From assembly GCA_004565275.1 (NCBI GenBank), contig SDOX01000118.1, positions 110,274-174,273 of the forward strand: a DNA stretch of 64,000 nt, read 5' to 3'. The notes beneath the pieces were generated by a model, which had not been told where the DNA came from, did no database searches, and worked only from the letters and a program-made list of their open reading frames with translations. The DNA is from Nannochloropsis salina CCMP1776. Taxonomy: Eukaryota; Sar; Eustigmatophyceae; Eustigmatales; Monodopsidaceae. Both the position numbers and the translations under genes were made by a program. Below, one piece after another: positions 55,844-64,000 of the stretch (positions are counted from its first letter, which is position 1; each line of letters begins with the position of its first letter).

Positions 55844-57308
55844 CTATACAGCAGCACTCTCTCCTTTCGCCGAGACTTCCCGCTTTTTGTCTTGGTCGGC
55901 TCCTGTGCTATCGGCGTGAGGAGAAAGAGGGGAAGACATTGACACAAACACGTTCTTCTTCCTTCCCTTTTCCTCCCTTGAGCCGCAATTTTCTTGATCC
56001 AAATTCCCATTTTCTTTTAGCACCTCCAAGTCATCCTCAGGGTCAGATTCCTCTCCATTTTTTCCATCCTCCCTCAGGCTATGGTCGTCCAAGTCCTCTG
56101 CGTCTCCTCGAGAGGGACTGGGGCCCACTTCCTCGTCAGGCACCTCCTGTGAAGCCAACCCCCGCAAGGAAAATGTCAAGAGAAATCAGAGCATCTCTCA
56201 AATCAATTATTTCTCCACAATGTCTTACCTGTGTGTAAATGTGGACGTGGTAGACCTGAATGGAGCGTGACGCGTTCTCGTCCAAGTTCCAGCGCCGCAC
56301 GCCAGGACGCTCTCGCTCGATCCAGTCTATCATGTAGGACTCCACCTCCTCTAGCGACAGCTCTCGCCGCGCCCACAAAGTCATGTGCCGAATGCCCTTG
56401 GGAGTGTTGTACCTGTCAATATCAAAAGCGCAGGGACCGCGGGTCAAGTAGAGGTTTCCTGACGTGGGGGCGCAAGAGACAACGGGATACGTACGGGAAC
56501 TTATTCTCCTCCAGGACGATTTCGTCGCGCGGGAGCACCGATTGGAGGATCCACTCCTCCCGGGAAGCGTACGTTGCATCAATGTAGTCCTGTGTCCGGG
56601 TAATACATTAGAGATCAATCCCAAAAGGAGTTAAGTGTCTGGCGAAAATCTCCCCCACAGGACCGCAGTCGCCTGCCCGACCTTTTACCACAGACCCTCA
56701 CTCTCACGCACCATGTGATCCCACTTTCTCTCCTTGCACTCTCTCGATCGGTCCCAGTATTCAATCTTCAGAGTGCGCCGGCACATCGCGTTCATGCTCA
56801 CAGGATGGTCCCAGTTCTCTTCCCCCCGGAAGCTATCATCTACTTCTCGCCTCATGGCGCCCTCCTCGTCATCTTTGCCGTTCTTTTTCGCGTCAATCTC
56901 CTTCACAACATGAGCCCCGTAGTTATCGCCACGCGCAGGAGAAGGAGAAGCGGACCGGTTGTGGTAGGAGTGCCTCCGGCGCTTGAGTGAGGAGACAGCC
57001 GAGCAGGCGGCCGTTTCAGGGGCCCTTACGGGGGTGGACGCGCCTTCCGCGGCCTCCACCAGCCAGAAGGATGCGGGCTCGTCCGTTGCTTCCGAGCTAT
57101 CATGGCTGCGGCAGGGAGAGATATAGAGAGAAGAGTCACACGAGGTGGGCGGGTTTTTCTCCTCCCTTCCTTTTCGTTTCCGATTCTCCCCCCCATGGCG
57201 TTGAAAAGGGCGCTTTAGATGAGAATCCGCGCCCCCGTTGCCGGGACTGGAGAGGCTGGATGAGGTGGAGGGAGTGGACATGATCGGAACATTCAGTACC
57301 CTGCTCAT
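55844..57308 (-). CDS. DUF3605-like protein
   Basis: Four exons, 56712-57308, 56495-56589, 56229-56412 and 55844-56146, all GT-AG and in phase; 392 residues. The first 165 residues are disordered, with basic nuclear-signal candidates (ENRKRKGREEK, SSLKRRRHSYHN). The conserved part starts at WDHPVSMNAMCRRTLKIEYW, continues with DYIDATYASREEWILQSVLP, and reaches ENKFPYNTPKGIRHMTLW, the N-x-FPY-x6-H-x2-LW block typical of DUF3605 proteins; ESYMIDWIERERPG and SIQVYHVHIYTQ end it. The C-terminal 100 residues are acidic and disordered. Function of the family is unknown. The ATG at 57281 is an alternative start. Confidence 0.68.
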
Positions 57309-58183
57309 AGAAGCGATGCTTTAGCGCACTTTCTGAGCAACACCCAACTGAGAAACGGAGTAGGACCTCGGTGAAAGAGGTGTCTGCGACAAAGTACCTG
57401 CCCGACGCAAGCACTAAAAATACGCTCCACAAGTGCTCTGAGGTGGAGCGTGAGACTGACTGACAATAACCTGTCTTCATAGGTGAGGGGATGTGATTGA
57501 GCAAATGGTTCTAGATTTTCTTTCATTCAGCCACCACGACGCAGCCGAGCAAGACCGTAACCACTTTCACACACTTGAATGTACAGAGGCAACAACTTCA
57601 TAAATTTAGGAATGGTCGAAGTCATAGCACCCTGTGTGTGATTGAATGTACAGGGGCAAGTGATGCGCAACATTTTGCGGGGACGCGGCCCGGGTGTGCG
57701 GAGTGACGCGGCGCCGGGTAGAGGGAGAGCAAGGATAGCGCGAAAAGAACCAAAGACCCCCCTGGGAAAGCATCCCCGTATCTAAAGCCCGTCGCAAGCG
57801 AAGCTTCGTCTGATTTCTTTACGTGTGGCAATGGATTGTGCTTGCACGAAAGTGCGACTCGGTTGAGGACAAGGCACGCCCACGCAAGCAGGCTCGGGGA
57901 GAGAGCAACGACGGGGCTCGATCCGCCGACGAGAGGAAAGGCGGGGAGGAAAAAACACACGACTGACCCTTTTTGTAATTTTTTGGCAGACACTGTGCTA
58001 CACAACCTCTACATAGGTGCGCATGCTCGTTAATTCCTCAGTTGACCAATTTGGCACGGTGTAAAGTTACATCTTCGAGGTTGAGGGTCGAGGACAAGAG
58101 CAGTCGGAACATTTTGCTCATGCGTTTTAAATGGACATCAAAAACTGGCGCTAAATTTATCCTATCAAGACCCGCGGGAGAGA
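57309..58183. promoter_or_regulatory. Divergent intergenic region, DUF3605-like (-) / WD protein (+)
   Basis: 875 bases between divergent starts. Minus-strand frames in 57600-58000 have no family features. No RNA gene seen. Confidence 0.4.
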
Positions 58184-59455
58184 ATGGACGAGGTCGAATA
58201 TCGTAATGGGTGCGCTACCCGAAACCGACCGTCATTCGCATTGGATGACTCTCATTGGTCATGTTTCACGGGTCATAAAGGGGAGGTTCTGAGTTTGGAT
58301 GTGCTTGGGCCGCAAGAAAACGGATCAGCGGTCATGGGCGCATCCATGCTGGCATCAGGGGGGGAAGACTCTACCTGCCGAATATGGGATGTTGCTGCGG
58401 GGCGGGCCATACGATGTTACACGGGTATGTTCGACGACAATCAGGGGATAAGCGCTGTCGCCTTTCTTGACAAGGATCGCCTCTTCGCTGCGACAAAAAC
58501 TTCCATTTACGAATTGGACCTACGCGCTCCAGGTATAGTCGTCAAAAATGCAGTGGGGAGTCTGCCTGGCATTGCTGACGATATGATAAACCAGATCTCG
58601 GTGCAAGCTCGACGCGGCAGCAAGAAGCTAGCAGTAGCTGACGACAGCGGAAAGATCACCCTGCTGGACGCCAGCTTTCGCCCTCCGAAGCCCATACGGA
58701 CCTTTCAATTCCCGGGAGGAGAGGATTTTTGTACGTGTGTAGCGTTTCGGCCACGCGTGCAGTGGGACCTTGCCTGTGGTTTTCACAGCACGAGTACCCT
58801 TGGCCTGTGGGACTCTTCGCGGGGACAGAGGGGGTGCCGAGCCATATCCGTGGAGGCGGGATGGCTGAGTGCTGCGGGAGCAAAAGACGCTGATGCCGAT
58901 GACCCTACCACTGCTCCGTCGGCAGTCTCATCTTGTCAGCTTTTCAATCCCCCCTACATTAATGGCCTGTCTTTCTCAGCGGACGGGCGCTTTGTAGCAG
59001 TTGCCAAGGGCAACGGCGAAGTAGGCATGTACGACTTCGTGGAAGGGAGCATGGTCGCCCTCCTCGAGGGGGGACATTCGACAAGCGTGGCTGGCGTCTC
59101 TTTCTTGCATGTGCAGGGTGCAGACTTGCCGGGAAAAGGAGCTTCGGGTGTGAGAGGACGGTCAGGGAGGTATGGTCCCTTTATCTTGGCGTCCGTTGGG
59201 AACGACCGCGTGCTCAACCTGTGGGAATGCCCCTTACTTCCCGCCTCGGGTAACGATGATCCCCGTGGAATAATCACGCCGGCAAGGGTCCTGAAGCGAT
59301 TCGCTGGTTTGCCGGGAAAGCCCAACTGGATGGTCAACGCCGTCCGCCCCTGTCAGGAGGCGAGAGAGGCGGGGGTGGTTTGCTTCCAGATTTTTGTGGC
59401 CACCACCTCCGCGCACATAGCTGTTCTTAACACATGCCTAGTCAAGCAAGAGTAA
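58184..59455 (+). CDS. WD-repeat protein, WDR53-like
   Basis: 423 residues, single exon. Seven-bladed WD40 propeller: FTGHKGEVLSLDVLG and LASGGEDSTCRIWDV open it; then ISAVAFLDKDRLFAATKTSI, KLAVADDSGKITLLDASF, CTCVAFRPRVQWDLACGF with TLGLWDSSRG, INGLSFSADGRFVAVAKGNG, and FILASVGNDRVLNLWECP. The order of blades and the sequence YELDLRAPG match WDR53, a DDB1/CUL4-associated WD protein of unknown target. C-terminal residues return to a partial blade. A role as a substrate receptor is inferred from the family only. Confidence 0.75.
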   Translation: MDEVEYRNGCATRNRPSFALDDSHWSCFTGHKGEVLSLDVLGPQENGSAVMGASMLASGGEDSTCRIWDVAAGRAIRCYTGMFDDNQGISAVAFLDKDRLFAATKTSIYELDLRAPGIVVKNAVGSLPGIADDMINQISVQARRGSKKLAVADDSGKITLLDASFRPPKPIRTFQFPGGEDFCTCVAFRPRVQWDLACGFHSTSTLGLWDSSRGQRGCRAISVEAGWLSAAGAKDADADDPTTAPSAVSSCQLFNPPYINGLSFSADGRFVAVAKGNGEVGMYDFVEGSMVALLEGGHSTSVAGVSFLHVQGADLPGKGASGVRGRSGRYGPFILASVGNDRVLNLWECPLLPASGNDDPRGIITPARVLKRFAGLPGKPNWMVNAVRPCQEAREAGVVCFQIFVATTSAHIAVLNTCLVKQE

Positions 59456-59761
59456 TAAAGAAAAAGGCAGTCTGCTGACCCATGGACCGGCTTGTGTGTG
59501 TCCATTAAAAGCCTGTGTCGTCACACCCACAGAAAGCTCAGACCCCCAGACCAATCACCGTGGCCTCGTTTTACTACCTCAGAAACTACGCTCTTTCTAT
59601 GACCGCATTTTGATTCTTGTACCTGAGTACTCTAGCATCCGACACAGTGCTGTCAAAAATTGGCATGATCCATCTGAAGCTGCGGAACATTTCATGTCAC
59701 GTTTCCGTCATCAACATTGATTACCCTATACAACAAGGCCCGGACATCTTTCTTCTCTTAC
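59456..59761. other. Convergent intergenic region
   Basis: 306 bases between the WD protein (+) and ABC1 kinase (-) 3' ends. No feature seen apart from an AATAAAG poly(A)-signal-like string right at 59454-59460. Confidence 0.4.
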
Positions 59762-62505
59762 TTACTTTGCTCTACTCCTAATTTCGCCAGCCCCGATTAT
59801 CCGGCTCTCGCTCCCCCCGCGGGCCCCTGATGCCGTCAGAGGGACCTCACGGTCCCGCCCACTCTGTCGCAGCCATCGCCGTCGGAGACGGCGACGCGAG
59901 GCGCTCGTGTCGGACGATGCGTGCAGCAGCCTCTCGACGCGGTGGAAGAGCCCGCGCACCCCCTTGGTCGCCTGCCGCTCCGCGTAGGCCGCCAGGACCT
60001 GCCGAGAGAGATCGGCCAGCGCCTTGGTCTGCACGGGCGAGGGCCCCGATGGCTTGGGGGAGGAAGACGGCAGAAGGGAGGAGAGTCCCTGCTCCGCGGC
60101 CAGGCTCCTCAGGTTGCCCAGCAGGGTGCCGACGATGACGAGGCGGTCGCGGTCAGGGAGCGAGGCCGGCGGAGGGATAAGCCCCCCGCTGAGGAGAGAG
60201 AGGCCACGCATGGCCACCAAATTGGCATCGTCCACCGCGCCCAAAATGTCTTCGATGAGCGCTTCTCGCAAGAAAGCCCCGCTGTCCGAGAGAATGTAGG
60301 TAAAGATCAGGTCCAGCGTCTCGCGGTTGCTCAGCAGGCTGTCCTCTGCCCTCGTTTCCGGCGCCGACCCCGCCTCCAGATTGAGCATGGCCGTCATGGG
60401 CCGGGACGAGGCCTCCAGCATACGCTCCAGCCGGTTCCACCGGATGCGGTAACGCACCCTGCCTGGGCGGGTGGTGATCCCGTCGCCCCACTGGTCGGGG
60501 GGCTCCTCCACGGGCACGAGCAAGATCTCCTGGAGGGCCAGGCGGAGGGCGGGCGTATCCGAGGATTGGAGCAGATACTTGAGAATGAAGGGGTACACGG
60601 CCTGGGGGGGCGAGACAAGGAGGGAAGGAGGCGGTGGGCGGGTAGAAACGACATCGACGTTGGAGCGCGAGGGCATTAGGAAAGAGAGGTACAGGAAAAA
60701 CATCATGTGACAACGTGTCAGGGTTTTGACGCCTCATGCCGGCCAGAAGCTGCTCTGCTTGACCGAGGGAGGCGTGCAGGGAGGTGGGCAAAGCATTCGC
60801 AGCAGGGAGCGAGGGAGCGAGTAGGAGCTTACCTGAATGACTTTGAAGCGCGGATTATAGGAGAGCGCCGTCCCCTCGCAGATGGCCAGGGTCCTGATCA
60901 CGAGCGACCAGTAGGCAGGGATGCGGACGGGGAAGCGGTAGGCCACGTCCTGGATGTTGGCGGAGAGGCGCGCGAAATTCAGGTCCATGAGACTCTTGTC
61001 GCCCGAGGTGGAGGCGTTGGTGAAAGCTGCGCGCAGGGCCGGGCCGAAGCCCTCCAGGGCGGCGGGGTCTCCCTCCCGCGAGACAAAGCCCAGGTCGACG
61101 AAGGAGCTCGCCAGCTTGTCGAACTCCTTGTTGTAGAGAAAGGAGACAGCCTTGATCAGGGCGAAGCGCTGCTCCTCCGTGATCTGCGTCAACATGCCGT
61201 GGTCTAGGTACGCTAAGTCCCCACTCGTCGTCCGCAGCAGATTGCCCTGCAGAAAAGAGAGACGTGAAAATAAGCGATAAGAGACCAGGGTCTTCCATCA
61301 CCGGGCATGCTCTGCGGGCGAAGACAGGGGGGAAGGGGAAGAGGGATTGGCATGCGGAGCACGCAAAAGCGAAGAACCGCCCGATTCGCGACATGGACAC
61401 TCTCTGTCAAGGAAGGAAAACGTACGGCGTGAGGGTCAGCATGGAGGAAGCCCTTCTCGAGCAACTGGTAGGTGGAGCATTCCAAGCCGAGTCCGATGAG
61501 CCGCTCGGCGTCGTCTCCCCAGGGCAGCTTGGTTCCCTCGATCCACTCCATCGTCAGCACGCGCTTCGTGGTCAGCTCATCCACCACGCGCGGCGCCGTG
61601 ATGCCCTCCAGGACAGGCGCCGCGTAGTAGGCCCGGAACTTCTTGCAGTTCTCGCCCTCGTGAATGAAGTCAAGCTCCTCCCACAGCGTTTCCCCGAATT
61701 CGTCCACGATAGCCAGGAGATCCGAGCGCAACTTTCGAGCCCGCTGCAAATAGCCGGCACCCGTGCGAAGGATGGCTAAGTCTGCCTCCGCGGTCCGGAA
61801 CATGTTGGGTCGCTGCACCTTCACGGCCACCACTTGCCCGGTAGCCCGAACGCGCGCCTTGTAGACTTGGCACAGGGACGCCGACGCTCGCAAACACTCG
61901 ATATCGAAGACCTCCGAGGCAGGTCTCCCCAGCTCCTCCTCGATGATCTGGTACGCAATATGGTCGGGGAAAGGTCCTACGGTGTCCTGCAGCTTCTCGA
62001 GCTCCGTCACGTAGACTGGCCCTACGATGTCTGGCCGGTTGCTGAGGGCCTGTCCGACTTTGATGAAGACGGGCCCTAGCGAGACCAGCATCTCACGCAG
62101 CTTCCGCGCGTGGAGGCGCCGGCGCTCGTCTGACGCGCTCTGTCCGGTCATCTCGTCCACATTCACAAGGGTCAGCCAAGAGAGTATAGGCAACCCTACG
62201 TCCCGTAACCGGGCAAGAACCCGCCACCATTCTCGCAGAGCCAGCTTGCTAATTGCAGCGCCATCATACCTCACAAAGTGATACCCTGGCGGGCGTGAAG
62301 ATGAGACAAATTCGCTGGATGCTTTGGTTGTCGCCCGTCTCAAGACGAGCCCTTCAGAGGGCTTTCGCGCTGGAGACACGACCAACCATCCCCGGCCTGA
62401 TGGTGCCAAAACAAAAATAAGAAAGAGAACTAGCAGAAGATGTCGGGACGGTAAATGCGAGGCCGATGTTTTGCACTCAATTTTACTTGGTAAAGAGATG
62501 CTCAT
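59762..62505 (-). CDS. ABC1/ADCK-family atypical kinase (organellar)
   Basis: UbiB/ABC1K protein, ATPases/kinases that support prenyl-quinone metabolism in plastoglobules or mitochondria. Three exons, 61426-62505, 60833-61246 and 59762-60601, all phase 0; 777 residues. The N-terminus MSISLPSKIECKTS plus a hydrophobic stretch LLLVLFLIFVLAPSGRGW looks like a signal or bipartite plastid presequence. The family's own motifs follow: KVGQALSNRPDIVG (KxGQ), SASLCQVYKAR (Ala-rich loop), VAVKVQRP (ATP Lys), TLWEELDFIHEGENC, FLHADPHA joined to GNLL (catalytic HxDPxxxN across the intron), and YLDHGML (metal Asp). The C-terminal 280 residues are helical with a Ser/Pro-rich, Arg-rich end. Long C-terminal extension and presequence fit the plastid ABC1K branch, inferred. 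Confidence 0.92.
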
Positions 62506-63210
62506 CACAGTCGCTGGGATGAAGCAGAGGGCGACAAGAATTCACTGCTATCTGCTTTTACAAAACATTGGTCTGAGAGAGCTCTGCGTCTTTGGAATGT
62601 TTATAAATTTAAAATGAGACCAGGCAGCGGCATGCGAAAAATGTATGCGTTCGCAGATCAAAGAGGTGGCCGTGATGACTAATCAGATTACTCTGACTTG
62701 TCTCAGCTTTGTGGAACAAGGAAAGGCAACCAGCACGTGGGGAGGAAAGAATGCGAAAGTGGAACCGATAGCCACTCTCCAACTTGTGAGTTGTGCTTTG
62801 TCAAAGCTGAGTTTTGCAGTGCAAGGAAAGCGAAAAATCTCTTGGCCTTGGCCAAAACATCGGTGGCTCATTCCTATTTGAGTGCGTTTTGCCTCCTCTG
62901 CGCTCTATCGCCTTCGCGTCAAGAAGGGCGTGGCCAGATGCATGAACGAGTGAACACCACGACCTCGATTATCTTGAAAATCAACCAACCTGCACGTATT
63001 TTCATGGTTATCGAAACATCATCAGGCGCGGGAAAGAGCTGTCGAACAGCCAAGGACCTTCGTGTATCCTAAGCCTCTAACTCGACCCCTCTTTTACCTT
63101 TTGCTATTGCAGGGTCTCATACGCGGCTCCAGCTCTCTCACCCTCCAGTCTTGTGCTCTTGGCAAAGATAAAGCGCTTGCGAAACCAATCAACTTTGATA
63201 TCTGTTGTGC
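62506..63210. promoter_or_regulatory. Divergent intergenic region, ABC1 kinase (-) / CX9C protein (+)
   Basis: 705 bases. It includes CTCAGCTTTG at 62704-62713 and its exact reverse complement at 62802-62811, with a small stem (AGTGG...CCACT) between them. A tcag/gcag acceptor before 63114 suggests a 5' UTR intron for the plus-strand gene. Confidence 0.35.
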
Positions 63211-63411
63211 ATGCCGACTCCTCCTACAGGGAGGGGCACGTCCAAGTTTCAGACAGCCTGCGCATGGGAGATGCAAAACAGCCTGAAATGTATGGAAACA
63301 GGTGACAAGGACAAATGCGCGGACATGATCGAAATGTATAAGGACTGCAGAAAAGAGGAGCAGGAGAAAGTGAGAAAGGAAAGGAGTGGTACAGGAGGAT
63401 TTAAATGGTAA
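63211..63411 (+). CDS. Twin-CX9C protein (CHCH domain; COX23/CHCHD7-like)
   Basis: 66 residues from ATG 63211; an in-frame TGA lies five codons upstream. Two CX9C motifs, CAWEMQNSLKC and CADMIEMYKDC, form a coiled-coil-helix-coiled-coil-helix fold with two disulphides, as in proteins imported into the mitochondrial intermembrane space by Mia40/Erv1. The second motif is followed by RKEEQEKVRKER, a charged tail like that of COX23/CHCHD7. N-terminal MPTPPTGRGTSKFQ lacks a presequence, as usual for this class. COX23 acts in cytochrome oxidase assembly; the exact family member is uncertain because short CHCH proteins look alike. Confidence 0.8.
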   Translation: MPTPPTGRGTSKFQTACAWEMQNSLKCMETGDKDKCADMIEMYKDCRKEEQEKVRKERSGTGGFKW

Positions 63412-63443
63412 TACCGAGATATCATCATCCAACGAGGATCGAC

Positions 63444-64000
63444 ATGGTGGCGTACGGAAAACGTGCTATATTTCTGGAGCTGGTGATCGTTCTGCAGCTC
63501 TGTCTGGTGCATGTCAACTTGCCAGTCCAAGGTTTCCTCTTGCGAGGACATGGTATCTGCGTTTCCTTCAAATGTCAGCACAAACGCTTGCCGTTGCCAT
63601 ATCAAGTGCTATCCACGCATTCCTTTTTCGGAGCACATGGTACACCGGGAGCCACAGAGAACAACGATGTTCAACAAAATCAACACTGTCCTATCACTGA
63701 TGAAGGGCCTCTTAAATCTGTGCGACAAGCTGTCATGGTTTTGAATAGCATCCTCCATATTATGTTCTCGGCCGGTGATGTCTTTGGTATGTACTCTTCA
63801 CCCTCTGCAAGTGTTCTTGCGCCGACTTTTAAAAATAAGCGCGGTGGAGCAAGCAGAGCCGACTCTAGATGGGCCCTTGGTCGTCCAGGCCAAAGGGCAC
63901 TGGAGAGTAGAGACGACCGTGACACGTCCGAGAAAAGCGTCGCAAACGAGGACATAACGGAGGAAGGATCAGAAATCCAGAAGTTTGTGAGTCAGCGCGA
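63444..64000 (+). CDS. 5' part of an unrecognised gene, probable secreted/membrane protein (runs off window)
   Basis: An open frame of 185 codons from ATG 63444 to the window end with no stop. It begins 32 bases after the CX9C gene. The N-terminus MVAYGKRAIFLELVIVLQLC is a likely signal peptide or anchor (hydrophobic core FLELVIVLQLCLV, ending near LPVQG). The rest is polar, with TPGATENNDV, a short hydrophobic stretch VMVLNSILHIMF, then a basic/acidic region ending near EEGSEIQKF. A donor-like gtgagt at 63985 means the first exon may end there. I recognise no family. An open frame this long in about 50 percent GC sequence is unlikely by chance, but no protein motif confirms it. Confidence 0.5.
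   Translation, partial: MVAYGKRAIFLELVIVLQLCLVHVNLPVQGFLLRGHGICVSFKCQHKRLPLPYQVLSTHSFFGAHGTPGATENNDVQQNQHCPITDEGPLKSVRQAVMVLNSILHIMFSAGDVFGMYSSPSASVLAPTFKNKRGGASRADSRWALGRPGQRALESRDDRDTSEKSVANEDITEEGSEIQKFVSQR

Overview
The window is a gene-dense piece of a nuclear genome with spliceosomal GT-AG introns. It most likely comes from a stramenopile alga, and I would guess a eustigmatophyte such as Nannochloropsis/Microchloropsis. The basis is: a plastid-targeted GAPDH with a signal peptide ending in an Ala-Phe plastid-entry motif, an ABC1-type plastid/mitochondrial kinase, a bifunctional trehalose-phosphate synthase/phosphatase, GC-rich coding sequence, short introns rich in (CCCT)n/(AGGG)n, and genes on both strands separated by 0.05 to 1.5 kb. 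There are no rRNA genes, no tRNA I could support, no CRISPR array and no recognisable virus-like or mobile element. One 100-base assembly gap lies at 4891-4990.

Layout. 1-7 kb: a divergent serine/threonine kinase (-), a GPI-anchor enzyme PIG-Q/GPI1 (+, interrupted by the gap) and a cis-prenyltransferase (-). 7-15 kb: Ran-binding protein 1 (+), a mitochondrial GCK-domain protein (+), a C2-domain protein (+) and the ribosome-biogenesis factor BRX1 (-). 15-26 kb: a glutamine-rich GYF-domain (GIGYF-like) translational regulator (+), a NOL11-like nucleolar protein (-), a small membrane protein (+) and a double AAA+ ATPase (+). 26-35 kb: MCM-binding protein (-), a short tail-anchored SNARE (+), a DUF1254/DUF1214-like membrane protein (-), a small three-exon protein (-), and PGP synthase (+). 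35-44 kb: trehalose-phosphate synthase/phosphatase (+), plastid GAPDH (+) and cytosolic GAPDH (-), the last two arranged tail to tail. 44-49 kb: exocyst SEC15 (-) divergent from a Qbc-SNARE (+). 49-64 kb: calmodulin (+), an APH-HAD fusion (+), a secreted prolyl-4-hydroxylase-like dioxygenase (+), a DUF3605-like protein (-), a WDR53-like WD protein (+), an ABC1 kinase (-), a twin-CX9C protein (+) and the 5' part of an unrecognised secreted-protein gene (+).

The genes are mostly unrelated housekeeping functions, as expected for a eukaryotic chromosome. The links worth noting are SEC15 (vesicle tether) and the Qbc-SNARE (fusion) sharing one divergent intergenic region, the two linked GAPDH isoforms, and nucleolar/ribosome genes (BRX1, NOL11-like, AFG2-type ATPase) lying within 13 kb. 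Exon structures were worked out by hand from splice consensus and reading-frame continuity. Four long genes or segments change frame inside G/C homopolymers of 8-11 bases, always by the equivalent of one missing base, so I read these as likely sequence errors rather than broken genes.
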